Assembly: GCA_003250325.1 (NCBI GenBank)
Contig: QKGU01000070.1
Span: 1-35,513 of the forward strand
From: Paludibacter sp.
Lineage (GTDB): Bacteria > Bacteroidota > Bacteroidia > Bacteroidales > Paludibacteraceae
Direction: 5' to 3'
DNA length: 35,513 nt
Every line of letters starts with the position of its first letter. The first letter of the stretch is position 1. Below the pieces are notes generated by a model that had not been told where the DNA came from, ran no database searches, and was given only the letters and a program-made list of their open reading frames with translations. This document shows positions 26,886 to 35,513 of this stretch, in pieces. The position numbers and the translations under genes were made by a program.

Positions 26886-28220
26886 TTGGAAACGGACTTT
26901 TTATATTCAATTTTTGGCGGAATTGTGGTTCACCCGATCACTCTTCCTGCTGTTACTGCCTTTGTGATAAGCCTCGTTCTATTAAGTATTTCTGCGCTTA
27001 TCTCTGCTTCCGAAGTGGCTTTTTTTTCGTTGGATCCACAAACAATGAACGAACTGGAAGAGAGTGAAACAAAGAAAGATAAACATATCCTACGGTTACT
27101 AAAAACTCCTCAACGCTTATTGGCAGCCATTTTAATAGGTAATAATTTTGTAAATGTAGCCATCATTCTTTTGCTGACATTTGCAACAACACAAATCTTC
27201 GATTTTACCGATTCTCCTGTGTTGGGTTTCGTTTTTCAAACCATCGTTATTACTTTCATTCTTTTACTTATAGGCGAAATAATTCCAAAGGTTTACGCCA
27301 CTCAGTTTTCCAGAAAAATAGCAGGAGCTACTGCCGGAATGCTGACGTTCCTGGAGAAACTGTTCAGCCCGTTTGTGAGCTTGTTGGTTAATTCAACTTC
27401 AATTGTAAATAATAAGCTGGTGAAACATAATCGTTCGAATATTTCGATGGACGAACTGTCACACGCTTTGGAGTTAACATCGAACAGTAAAGATGAAGAT
27501 ACCGAAATTCTGGAAGGTATTATTAAATTCGGAAATATTCAGGTGGTTGACATCATGACTTCGCGTGTTGATATGGTGGATGTGGATATTAAATCAAATT
27601 ACAAACAATTGCTGGATATAATTATTACTTCGGGTTATTCGCGAATTCCGGTATATTCAGGAACACGCGACAACATCAAAGGCTTGTTATACAGTAAAGA
27701 TTTGTTACCGCACTTGGATAAACCTGCCAATTTCCGTTGGCAAAGTCTGGTACGTCATGCTTATTTTGTGCCTGAAACAAAGAAAATTGACGATCTGTTG
27801 AACGAATTTCAGGAAAGTAAAATTCATTTGGCACTTGTAGTGGATGAGTATGGCGGAACTCTGGGATTGGTGACTTTGGAAGATATTATGGAGGAAATTG
27901 TGGGAGATATTTCGGACGAGTACGATGAAGAGGAAACTTTATTTACAAAAATAGATAATCACACTTTTATTTTTGAAGCAAAAATTCTTCTGAACGACTT
28001 TTTCAAAATATCGGAAATTGAAGAAGATGATTTTGTGAAGGTTACCGAAGAGGTGGAAACACTGGCTGGTTTGATTCTGGAGCTAAAGGGTGATATTCCT
28101 GCGAAAAACGAGCGTATAGACTATGGCAGGTACGTTTTCGAAATTGTGGCGGTAGACAATCGTCGTATCAAAAAAGTGAAATTGTATATAAAAGATGATT
28201 TCAAGAAGTCGGAAGAATAA
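26886..28220 (+). CDS. gldE: Gliding motility-associated GldE / CNNM-CBS-CorC hemolysin-like protein
   Basis: DUF21 TM domain, CBS pair 'VVDEYGGTLGLVTLEDIMEEIVGDISDEYD', CorC_HlyC C-terminus; next gene resembles gldD; TTG start. Confidence 0.88.
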   Translation: METDFLYSIFGGIVVHPITLPAVTAFVISLVLLSISALISASEVAFFSLDPQTMNELEESETKKDKHILRLLKTPQRLLAAILIGNNFVNVAIILLLTFATTQIFDFTDSPVLGFVFQTIVITFILLLIGEIIPKVYATQFSRKIAGATAGMLTFLEKLFSPFVSLLVNSTSIVNNKLVKHNRSNISMDELSHALELTSNSKDEDTEILEGIIKFGNIQVVDIMTSRVDMVDVDIKSNYKQLLDIIITSGYSRIPVYSGTRDNIKGLLYSKDLLPHLDKPANFRWQSLVRHAYFVPETKKIDDLLNEFQESKIHLALVVDEYGGTLGLVTLEDIMEEIVGDISDEYDEEETLFTKIDNHTFIFEAKILLNDFFKISEIEEDDFVKVTEEVETLAGLILELKGDIPAKNERIDYGRYVFEIVAVDNRRIKKVKLYIKDDFKKSEE

Positions 28221-28809
28221 ATCGAATAAAGTGACTCAGCTAAAAAATATATTGGTTTCTGTTTTTGCATTGGGATTCTTGTGGTCGTGTGGTCCGGCTT
28301 CGGTTCCACGTCCTTATGGTTATTTCAGAGTGGATATTCCACCGCATAGTTATCGTACCATAGATACATTAGGTCTGCCTTACAGCTTTGATTTGGCCAA
28401 TAATGCACAACTGATAAAACGTGAAGCCAACGGTGAGAAATTTTGGGTTGATATCTATTATCCGAAACTAAATGCGAGCGTTTATTGCAGCTACAAACCT
28501 GTGAATGGCAATCTGGCACAACTGTCGGAAGATACGCGTCGAATTGTGTACAAGCATAGCATTAAAGCTGATGGAATTACCGAAAAAGTTTATGATCATC
28601 CTGAGAACGATGTTCATGGAATTTTGTATGATTTGCAGGGAAACACCGCTTCGTCGTTGCAGTTTGTGTTGACAGACAGCACAAAGAATTTCTTTCGGGG
28701 AGCACTTTATTTCAATAATGTACCCAATAAAGATTCGATTGCGCCAATGGCAGAATATATAAGGGAAGATATGATTCGCCTGATCGAAAGTTTTGAATGG
28801 AAAAAATGA
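28195..28809 (+). CDS. gldD: Gliding motility lipoprotein GldD
   Basis: Lipobox 'ALGFLWSC', 'PRPYGYFRVDIPPHSY', 'VDIYYPKLNASVYCSYKPV', 'GNTASSLQFVLTDSTKNFFRGALYFNNVPNKDSIAP'. Confidence 0.9.
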   Translation: MISRSRKNKSNKVTQLKNILVSVFALGFLWSCGPASVPRPYGYFRVDIPPHSYRTIDTLGLPYSFDLANNAQLIKREANGEKFWVDIYYPKLNASVYCSYKPVNGNLAQLSEDTRRIVYKHSIKADGITEKVYDHPENDVHGILYDLQGNTASSLQFVLTDSTKNFFRGALYFNNVPNKDSIAPMAEYIREDMIRLIESFEWKK

Positions 28810-28816
28810 AAACTGG

Positions 28817-29449
28817 ATGAAGGAAGAAAACATTAGATTCAATGTTTCTGAAAATGGTGCACAAATACTCGTGTACGAATTGACCGAAACGGTGGATACA
28901 TTGCTTCATAAACTGTCTTTGACACAAGCAGAACTTGAGAAATTTGAATCGATTATTACCGAAAAACGCAAGCTCGAATTTTTAGGTGTACGCCTATGTT
29001 TTCAGAAGTTATTTGGGAAATCAGTTGAAATAAAAAACGATTCAACAGGAAAACCTTATTTGGCGGATAAATCGTTTGGAATCAGTATTTCGCATAGTAA
29101 AAACCGGATGGCCGTCATTGCTCACCCTGAAAGAAAAGTGGGAATTGATATTGAAAACAGAACCAATAAAATCAGGAAAGTATGTCAACGTTTTTTAAGC
29201 GAAAAGGAGCAAAAGGAATTATCCAATTGCGAAAATGATGCTCAACTGGAGTTGGCATGGTCTGCAAAAGAGGCTTTGTATAAGATAATCGGAAATAGTG
29301 CGGTCGATTTTTCGAACCATCTGCGAATTTTCCCGTTTGAGGTAAAACAAAACGGAACTATCGAAGCAGAGCATTTGGAAACCGGACGGAGATTTCAACT
29401 TTCATATATTCAGAACGAAGATTTTAGCCTTGTATATTGCATATACTGA
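28817..29449 (+). CDS. 4'-phosphopantetheinyl transferase superfamily protein
   Basis: 'STGKPYLADKSFGISISHSKNRMAVIAH...KVGIDIENRTNKIRKVCQRFLSEKE...LAWSAKEALYKIIG' (GIDIE and WSAKEALYK motifs). Confidence 0.9.
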   Translation: MKEENIRFNVSENGAQILVYELTETVDTLLHKLSLTQAELEKFESIITEKRKLEFLGVRLCFQKLFGKSVEIKNDSTGKPYLADKSFGISISHSKNRMAVIAHPERKVGIDIENRTNKIRKVCQRFLSEKEQKELSNCENDAQLELAWSAKEALYKIIGNSAVDFSNHLRIFPFEVKQNGTIEAEHLETGRRFQLSYIQNEDFSLVYCIY

Positions 29450-29464
29450 AAAGCACGATAAACA

Positions 29465-30214
29465 ATGAAGAATATTTACAAGAAAATACTTTTAAAAAGA
29501 GAATTAAACCAAAAAATGCTGGCGGTTCTGATTGATCCCGATCAGTGTCGTGGTAGCTTACTTTCCAGTACAATTGCAACATTAAAATCTTCAGTTCCCG
29601 ATTTTATTTTTGTGGGTGGAAGTTTTACACTTACGCCTATCGATTCGCTTATCGACCTTCTGAAAGAGGAAACCAAAGCGGAAATCATTCTTTTTCCGGG
29701 AAATGCCAATCAGTTTAGCCAGAAGGCAGATGCTCTCCTTTATTTGTCGTTACTTTCGGGTCGTAATCCGGAGTTTCTTGTCGGGCAACATTTGAATTCG
29801 GCTATTGCCATAAAGAAATCGAATATCGAAGTGATTTCTACAGGTTATCTTTTGATTGAAGGTGGAAAAACCAGCTCGGTGGAATATATAAGCAATACGC
29901 GCCCCATCCCAAGAGATAAAAAAGAGATTGCACTTTCCACAGCAGTTGTTGCCGAACTGACAGGCATGAAACTGGTTTATCTAGAAGCCGGAAGTGGTGC
30001 GCTTCAGTCGGTTGCTCCCGAAATGATTGAGTATGTAAGAAACGGACTTTCCTTGCCTTTGATTGTTGGCGGTGGCATAAAAACGACGCAGGAACTCAGC
30101 GATATTTACGATGCCGGTGCTGACATTGCTGTTGTTGGAAATATTTTCGAAAAAGATCCCAGATTAATCGCTGATTTTGTTGAATGTACCCGAAACTACG
30201 GATTGGATAAATAG
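29465..30214 (+). CDS. Geranylgeranylglyceryl/heptaprenylglyceryl phosphate synthase (GGGP synthase family)
   Basis: 'AVLIDPDQ', 'FVGGSF', 'LFPGN..QFS..ADALLYLSLLSGRNPEFLVGQH', 'YLEAGSGA', 'IVGGGIKT'. Confidence 0.93.
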   Translation: MKNIYKKILLKRELNQKMLAVLIDPDQCRGSLLSSTIATLKSSVPDFIFVGGSFTLTPIDSLIDLLKEETKAEIILFPGNANQFSQKADALLYLSLLSGRNPEFLVGQHLNSAIAIKKSNIEVISTGYLLIEGGKTSSVEYISNTRPIPRDKKEIALSTAVVAELTGMKLVYLEAGSGALQSVAPEMIEYVRNGLSLPLIVGGGIKTTQELSDIYDAGADIAVVGNIFEKDPRLIADFVECTRNYGLDK

Positions 30215-30222
30215 ACTGTTTC

Positions 30223-31431
30223 TTATCTCAACTTATATTTCTCAAAATGTGGACCTGCCACTTTTTTGAAGAAGAAATACGAGACTAAAGCGGCAACCGC
30301 ACTAACCAGATAAGCGAGTGGCAATCCACCGGAACTGTCGGCCAACCAACCTCCCGCAATAAGTCCTGTACCAACGCCAATATCCCAGCTGGTCATATAA
30401 GTGGAGCTTGCCGTAGCTCTGCGATTATTGGGTGCGAGGTTTACGAAAAGTGTATTATAAGCCGGAAACAACATTCCATATCCAATTCCTAACAAGAAAG
30501 AGATAGAATAGAACGATACGAGAATCAGAAGTTCATGATTGATGCCGATTTGCTTCAAAGCTGCCAAAATTAGCATCGAAACAACACAAACCAACGTACC
30601 GTAAAGTATCGCCTGTAACAATTTTCCACGATCGACCATTTTTCCGGCGAAAATACGGGAAGCAATCAATCCGATAGACATTAAAGTGAAAAACACTCCA
30701 ATTCCGCTTTTGATTCCCAACTCTTTACCGTAAATGGCCACATAGGTAACCAACATGCCGTAAGGAATTCCCATAAGCATGAGGCAAGTGCCGGCTTTGG
30801 TTCCTTTGAACAAAAAGAATCTGTCGAAAGCGATCGGCTGTTTCAGTGACTTATCAACGTTGTTGGTCGATTTTATTCCTAGTGCAAACAGGAAACCAAG
30901 CAATCCGCTACCGATAGCAATATAAAATATTGAATCGAAACTGTAATAATCGTGCATGTAAAGGCTTGTCATTGGGCCTAGAGCCATGGCAAGCGTATTG
31001 GATATGCCAAAATAACCCAAACCTTCACCACGACGGGAAGCTGGCATAATGTCGACAATAAAGCTGTTGCCCGAAGTGGTGACAAATCCGAATGTAAACC
31101 CATGTAAGATTCTCAGAAAAAGAAATGTACTTATCAGATTAGCCAGCGGATAACCAATAAATGAGAGCACAAATAAAAGATATGCCAGCAGATAGATTGG
31201 TTTTCGATAAAACATATCCAAAACAAATCCTGCAATCGGGCGTATCAACAGTGCTGCCAGAGTATAACTCGACAGAATAACACCCACCATTAATTTCGAG
31301 GAATGAAATTCTTCTATAAGGTAGAGTGGGAGTATGGGGACTAATAAGTAGAAAGCAAAAAACAACAAAAAGTTGCCAATGCAAGCACTTATAAAACTCG
31401 AAGTCCAGAGTTTATCATTACCTGAAGCCAA
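30223..31431 (-). CDS. MFS transporter
   Basis: 402 aa, about 12 TM segments, 'SSYTLAALLIRPIAGFVLDMFYRKPIYL'. Confidence 0.88.
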   Translation of the reverse strand: MASGNDKLWTSSFISACIGNFLLFFAFYLLVPILPLYLIEEFHSSKLMVGVILSSYTLAALLIRPIAGFVLDMFYRKPIYLLAYLLFVLSFIGYPLANLISTFLFLRILHGFTFGFVTTSGNSFIVDIMPASRRGEGLGYFGISNTLAMALGPMTSLYMHDYYSFDSIFYIAIGSGLLGFLFALGIKSTNNVDKSLKQPIAFDRFFLFKGTKAGTCLMLMGIPYGMLVTYVAIYGKELGIKSGIGVFFTLMSIGLIASRIFAGKMVDRGKLLQAILYGTLVCVVSMLILAALKQIGINHELLILVSFYSISFLLGIGYGMLFPAYNTLFVNLAPNNRRATASSTYMTSWDIGVGTGLIAGGWLADSSGGLPLAYLVSAVAALVSYFFFKKVAGPHFEKYKLR

Positions 31432-31458
31432 TTTGAAAAAGGTTTAGTTAATAGTTGG

Positions 31459-32007
31459 TTATTTTGCTACCGGAGTTTTTGAAATTCGGTCGAAAAACGG
31501 ATTTTTAGAAGAGGAACTGATCGGAATTCCATAAATATTACTGCAACCAGGCATATAATTCAGTTCCTGAGCCACACGTCCTACCGAGAACATGACGCGG
31601 GTATCCACACGATGGTCGGTTGCTACCGAACAAGCTGATCCAATAGCAATACCAACATCAACGGAATTCAACGAGCATGGAACTTCAGGAAATTGTTGTT
31701 TCTCAGCACAGGTTTGGAAACCACAATATCCGCAATTCAAACTATGTATCTGTTGTTTAGTTCCAATAAGAACTATTGCTTCGGCGTGAAGTATATTTTC
31801 CGCATCGCGGGTGATAAATTTTAATCCCGTTTTCTGGCTGTATTCGAGCATTGCATCCGACAGTTGCTTGATTGTTTCGCCAGTTACCATCGCCACTTCG
31901 ATAATATCGAAACCTTTGCCTTTTGGTGCTGTGCGGGCAGCTGTCATCATCTCGTTTGCCACTTGTAACAATCGTTCTGCACGTGTATCCCGTTCGTTAG
32001 TTATCAT
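31459..32007 (-). CDS. DUF2148 ferredoxin-domain-like protein
   Basis: 'LLQVANEMMTAARTAPKGKGFDIIEVAMVTG', 'LNCGYCGFQTCAEK', 'NSVDVGIAIGSACSVATDHRVDTRVMFSVG'. Confidence 0.85.
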   Translation of the reverse strand: MITNERDTRAERLLQVANEMMTAARTAPKGKGFDIIEVAMVTGETIKQLSDAMLEYSQKTGLKFITRDAENILHAEAIVLIGTKQQIHSLNCGYCGFQTCAEKQQFPEVPCSLNSVDVGIAIGSACSVATDHRVDTRVMFSVGRVAQELNYMPGCSNIYGIPISSSSKNPFFDRISKTPVAK

Positions 32008-32016
32008 ATGTTGTAT

Positions 32017-32814
32017 TTATGAATTATACTCAATAATTTTTTCCAGAATTTGTTTTTCGATCAATTTATTGGAAGCAACAATTTCCCGTCCGAATAAATA
32101 ATCGTTTCCGCCTTTGTAGTCGGTCACAACGCCTCCGGCTTCTTTTACGATTAATGCTCCGGCAGCTACGTCCCATGGTTTCAGATCATACTCCCAGAAT
32201 GAATCGAATCGCCCACAAGCCACGTAGGCTAAATCCACGGCAGCGGAACCTAAACGGCGTACCCCGCGTGCATTTTTCATAGTCCATTCAAGGAAATTCA
32301 TATAACTCTGGAGTTTGCTGAAATCGTTGTAAGGAAAACCTGTAGCCAACAATGCATCGTGAATATTGCCACGTTTTGAAACTGTGATTGGATCTCCGTT
32401 CAAAAATGAGCCTCCATCTTTCCATGCATAAAAACATTCGTCGCGTCCTACCTCGTAAACCACACCTAGAACAAGCTCCTCGTTGTCAAGCAATGCGATG
32501 CTGACTGCATAAACGGGAACGCCCTGAACAAAATTAGTCGTTCCGTCCAACGGATCGATCACCCAATTGAAACGTTCTCCCTTTTTCGTATTTGTCCCTT
32601 CTTCGGCTATAAATCCCGATTCGGGAAGTAAAATTTGAAGTTCAGCTATGATTTGTTGCTCCGATGTTTTGTCCACATAACTCACTAAATCGTGCAAACC
32701 TTTACTTTCAACTTTACTGTCATCGAAACTTTTTCGTTCTTTCGCAATGAAACTTCCTGCCTTTCGGGCTGTTTCGCAGGTAGCCAGACAAAGTTCTTTA
32801 TATGTTGGAATCAT
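32017..32814 (-). CDS. Inositol monophosphatase family protein
   Basis: 'IAEEG', 'WVIDPLDGTTNFVQGVP', 'RRLGSAAVDLAYVACGRFDSFWEYDLKPWDVAAGALIVKEAGG'. Confidence 0.92.
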   Translation of the reverse strand: MIPTYKELCLATCETARKAGSFIAKERKSFDDSKVESKGLHDLVSYVDKTSEQQIIAELQILLPESGFIAEEGTNTKKGERFNWVIDPLDGTTNFVQGVPVYAVSIALLDNEELVLGVVYEVGRDECFYAWKDGGSFLNGDPITVSKRGNIHDALLATGFPYNDFSKLQSYMNFLEWTMKNARGVRRLGSAAVDLAYVACGRFDSFWEYDLKPWDVAAGALIVKEAGGVVTDYKGGNDYLFGREIVASNKLIEKQILEKIIEYNS

Positions 32815-32845
32815 ATTATTTTATATTTTTCAAAAAATGCAGCTG

Positions 32846-35254
32846 TTATTCAGCTGCATTTTCTGTGTTTTCTGTTGGAACTGCTTCAATGTCTTCTTCT
32901 GTATCCAATCCTGTCGAGTCCGTGGCGGTCGAATCGGGGCGAATATAAGTATGGCAACTATAATTTCTAGAAATTGGTTCTTTTGGTTTTGTCGGGAACT
33001 TTCCTCTATATTGTTTAAGACTTTCATCTTTTAGCACTTTTTCCATAAACAATCCGAAGATAGGCAACGCAGTTTTGCTTCCTTCTCCCAATTGTCCGGT
33101 GCGGAAGTGAACACTTCGGTGCTCGCCACCAACCCATGCGCCTCCAATCAGATTCTTTGTAACACCCACAAACCATGCATCTGAGTGATTAGATGAAGTT
33201 CCTGTTTTTCCTCCAAAATCGGTATTGTAACGGAACAAATCCCATTCCCACAATGCTTGTGTTGTAGCACCCGGTTCGGTCATTCCACCTTTCAATAATT
33301 CGGTTACCAACCACGCATCTTCGTACGGAATCACTCGTTTTTGTTCCGTGTTCGGACGATAAATTATATTTCCATCTTTGTCTTCGATGCGCGTAACCAG
33401 AATTGGTTCGTGGTAGACACCTTCATTTACAACGGTTCCAAACGAATTGACCAATTCCAGTAATGAAACATCGGAAGAGCCAAGACATAAAGACGGTTGT
33501 TCTTCGAGAGGTGTTTGTATCCCTAAAAGATGTGCGTATTTAATAATCTCTTTGATGCCAAATTCTTGTGCAAGCTGAACGGCAACGGTGTTTATCGAGC
33601 GTCCGAACGCGTGTTTAAGCGTCATGGTTGTACCAGTGAAAACGCCATTTGCATTATGTGGTGACCAGCTTTTCTTCTCGCCTTTTTCCACATAATCCCA
33701 TGTTACCCTTTTGTCGGTCATCATATCGCAAGGCGACATGCCGTGCATCATGGCTGTGGTGTAAACAAAAAGCTTAAACGTAGAACCGGGTTGACGTTTT
33801 GATTGCGCCACTTTGTCGTATTGCCAGAATTTAAAATCAATATCGCCCACCCACGCTTTTACATTTCCTGTTTCGGGTTCCATTGCCACGAAACTACTGT
33901 GCATGAAATGATTCATGTAACGAATCGAATCCATTGTGCTCAACGTGGTGTCCTTTTCAATTTTGTCGTAATCGAAAACCTTCGTTCTGTGTGGCAGATT
34001 CATGTACTTGTCAATCGAATCTTTGTTGTTGTCGAAACGTTTGGCAAGTGTTGAATAGTACTTCGTTTTTTTACCAATATCTTCAATGAAGTTCACAATG
34101 TCTTTATGGTTTTCGTCCTGCCATGGATTTTGTCCACGCCAGTGATCGAAAAACCGACGTTGAACTGTTCTCATTTGCTTGTTCACGGCCTCCTCGGCAT
34201 ATTTCTGCATGCGTGAATCGATAGTGACATAAATTTTCAATCCATCAGAGTAAATGTCATAGCCGCTTTCTTCTTCCCATTCTTTCAGGTATTTATCCAG
34301 ATAAGCGCGAAAATGTAATGCATCGCCATCATACGATTGCTCAACGCTATAATTCAACCGGATTGGAATTTCTTTCAGCGAATCGCATTCGTGTTGTGTA
34401 ATTACGTTATGTGTGACCAGATTTTCGAGCACAACATTTCTTCGTTCCAACGAACGTTTCGGATTTACAATCGGGCTATAAGAAGTGGTGGCTTTCAACA
34501 GTCCAACCAAGGTAGCCGATTGCTCGTAGTTGAGATTCGCAGGCGTGGTTTTGAAAAATGTTTTTGCCGCCGTGTGAATTCCGAAAGAATTACTACCAAA
34601 ATCGACGGTATTCAGATACATGGTGAGAATGTCCTGTTTGCTATAAAAAATTTCAATTTTAATGGCCGTTGTCCATTCCTTAGTTTTACTAATAACCAGT
34701 TTCAGACCCGGAATATAGCCGAAAAGCCCGGTAGAATATTGATTTCGGGTTTTGTACATGTTTTTTACCAATTGTTGCGTGATGGTACTAGCTCCACGAC
34801 TTTTACCTTTGGTCATATCTTTTACAGCTGCGAAAACCGCTTGAAAATCGATACCGAAATGTTTGTAAAAACGTTCGTCCTCAGTAGCAATCAGCGTTTT
34901 TATCAGTTTCGGAGAAATTTCTTCATAAGTAACAGGCGTACGATTTTCACGGAAATATTTTCCCAACACTTTTCCATCGGATGTGTAAATTATAGATGCC
35001 ACACTTTGATTGGGATCGCTGATGCTGCTTAAACCGGGGGATTTACCGAACAGCCACAGAAAGTTGATGTCGACAATAAAAAGATACAGAATAAACAAAA
35101 CGATGGAGGTAAGAAAAATATTGCCAGTTTTGCGATACCATACCAATCCTTTAAAACGAGCATAACGAGCTTTACGCCAGTTAATGAATTTATTAAACCA
35201 AAGTTTAACGAAACGAACAACAGCAGAAAAGAAAACAATCAATTTATTCCACAT
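32846..35254 (-). CDS. Class A penicillin-binding protein (transglycosylase/transpeptidase)
   Basis: 'ATEDERFYKHFGIDF', 'RGASTITQQLVKNMYKTR', 'SKRQPGSTFKLFVY' (SxxK), 'KTGTS'; start set at MWNK because a TAACTTTG -7-like box overlaps the earlier ATG. Confidence 0.94.
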   Translation of the reverse strand: MWNKLIVFFSAVVRFVKLWFNKFINWRKARYARFKGLVWYRKTGNIFLTSIVLFILYLFIVDINFLWLFGKSPGLSSISDPNQSVASIIYTSDGKVLGKYFRENRTPVTYEEISPKLIKTLIATEDERFYKHFGIDFQAVFAAVKDMTKGKSRGASTITQQLVKNMYKTRNQYSTGLFGYIPGLKLVISKTKEWTTAIKIEIFYSKQDILTMYLNTVDFGSNSFGIHTAAKTFFKTTPANLNYEQSATLVGLLKATTSYSPIVNPKRSLERRNVVLENLVTHNVITQHECDSLKEIPIRLNYSVEQSYDGDALHFRAYLDKYLKEWEEESGYDIYSDGLKIYVTIDSRMQKYAEEAVNKQMRTVQRRFFDHWRGQNPWQDENHKDIVNFIEDIGKKTKYYSTLAKRFDNNKDSIDKYMNLPHRTKVFDYDKIEKDTTLSTMDSIRYMNHFMHSSFVAMEPETGNVKAWVGDIDFKFWQYDKVAQSKRQPGSTFKLFVYTTAMMHGMSPCDMMTDKRVTWDYVEKGEKKSWSPHNANGVFTGTTMTLKHAFGRSINTVAVQLAQEFGIKEIIKYAHLLGIQTPLEEQPSLCLGSSDVSLLELVNSFGTVVNEGVYHEPILVTRIEDKDGNIIYRPNTEQKRVIPYEDAWLVTELLKGGMTEPGATTQALWEWDLFRYNTDFGGKTGTSSNHSDAWFVGVTKNLIGGAWVGGEHRSVHFRTGQLGEGSKTALPIFGLFMEKVLKDESLKQYRGKFPTKPKEPISRNYSCHTYIRPDSTATDSTGLDTEEDIEAVPTENTENAAE

Positions 35255-35275
35255 AATGCTTTCTGAATTTTGCTG

Positions 35276-35283
35276 CAAAGTTA
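35276..35283 (-). promoter_or_regulatory. Bacteroidetes -7 box TAACTTTG (minus strand) for the PBP gene
   Basis: caaagtta on the plus strand. Confidence 0.45.
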
Positions 35284-35321
35284 CTGCAAAAAGATGAAAT
35301 ATATCCTCGTTTAGGTACTAA

Positions 35322-35513
35322 CTATAAGAATTTGCTCTTAATTTCCGGCGTAGGAACAAAACAAGTGGCCTTTCTGCCAAAGATTTTGTAACGACGTGCG
35401 GCAATTTGTCTGTAAACGAAATCAGTTATGGCTTTTGGAATTATTGAAAATGTCAGGAAAACTTTCCACACTCCTCCCATATCATTTATAATCCTGAATA
35501 CGGCTGCTGATTC
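35322..35513 (-). CDS. DCC/DUF393 thiol-disulfide oxidoreductase-like protein, partial at window edge
   Basis: My translation: ESAAVFRIINDMGGVWKVFLTFSIIPKAITDFVYRQIAARRYKIFGRKATCFVPTPEIKSKFL*, matching the C-terminus of the DUF393 family. Confidence 0.8.
   Translation of the reverse strand, partial: ESAAVFRIINDMGGVWKVFLTFSIIPKAITDFVYRQIAARRYKIFGRKATCFVPTPEIKSKFL

Noticed and set aside
34337-35032. 231-aa plus-strand ORF opposite the PBP gene
   Set aside because: Shadow ORF of a well-supported PBP CDS; low-complexity F/N/R-rich composition

Overview
This 35.5 kb window has the look of a Bacteroidetes (probably Bacteroidales) chromosome: V-type ATPase operon, GldE/GldD, GGGP synthase, LUD protein next to ftsH, and TAnnTTTG-type -7 promoter boxes. 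It is mostly housekeeping. In order: V/A-type ATPase operon (A, B, [ORF6N protein], D, I, K); degenerate M23/LytM protein; dxr; D12-class adenine methyltransferase; rseP; ArsC/Spx-like protein; radical SAM/SPASM protein; TPR/OmpA-like lipoprotein; rsfS; ftsH; LUD protein; OmpA-family lipoprotein; cdsA; acyltransferase; small conserved protein; parallel beta-helix-like lipoprotein; endonuclease/exonuclease/phosphatase; LutA-like CCG protein; DUF2007-UspA fusion; membrane-anchored small protein; gldE; gldD; 4'-phosphopantetheinyl transferase; GGGP synthase; MFS transporter; DUF2148 protein; inositol monophosphatase; class A PBP; and a partial DCC/DUF393 protein at the right edge. I found no rRNA, tRNA, CRISPR array or transposase. 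The main unexpected signals are: (1) apparent short internal deletions in four conserved genes (atpB, atpD, dxr, rsfS), two of them frameshifting; (2) two non-housekeeping genes inside core operons (ORF6N between atpB and atpD; an orphan methyltransferase between dxr and rseP); (3) a palindrome plus direct-repeat cluster between atpA and atpB; (4) an apparent premature stop in the UspA-type gene, followed by an in-frame coding-like tail and a terminator. Much of (1) could be sequencing or assembly error, which cannot be decided from the sequence alone.
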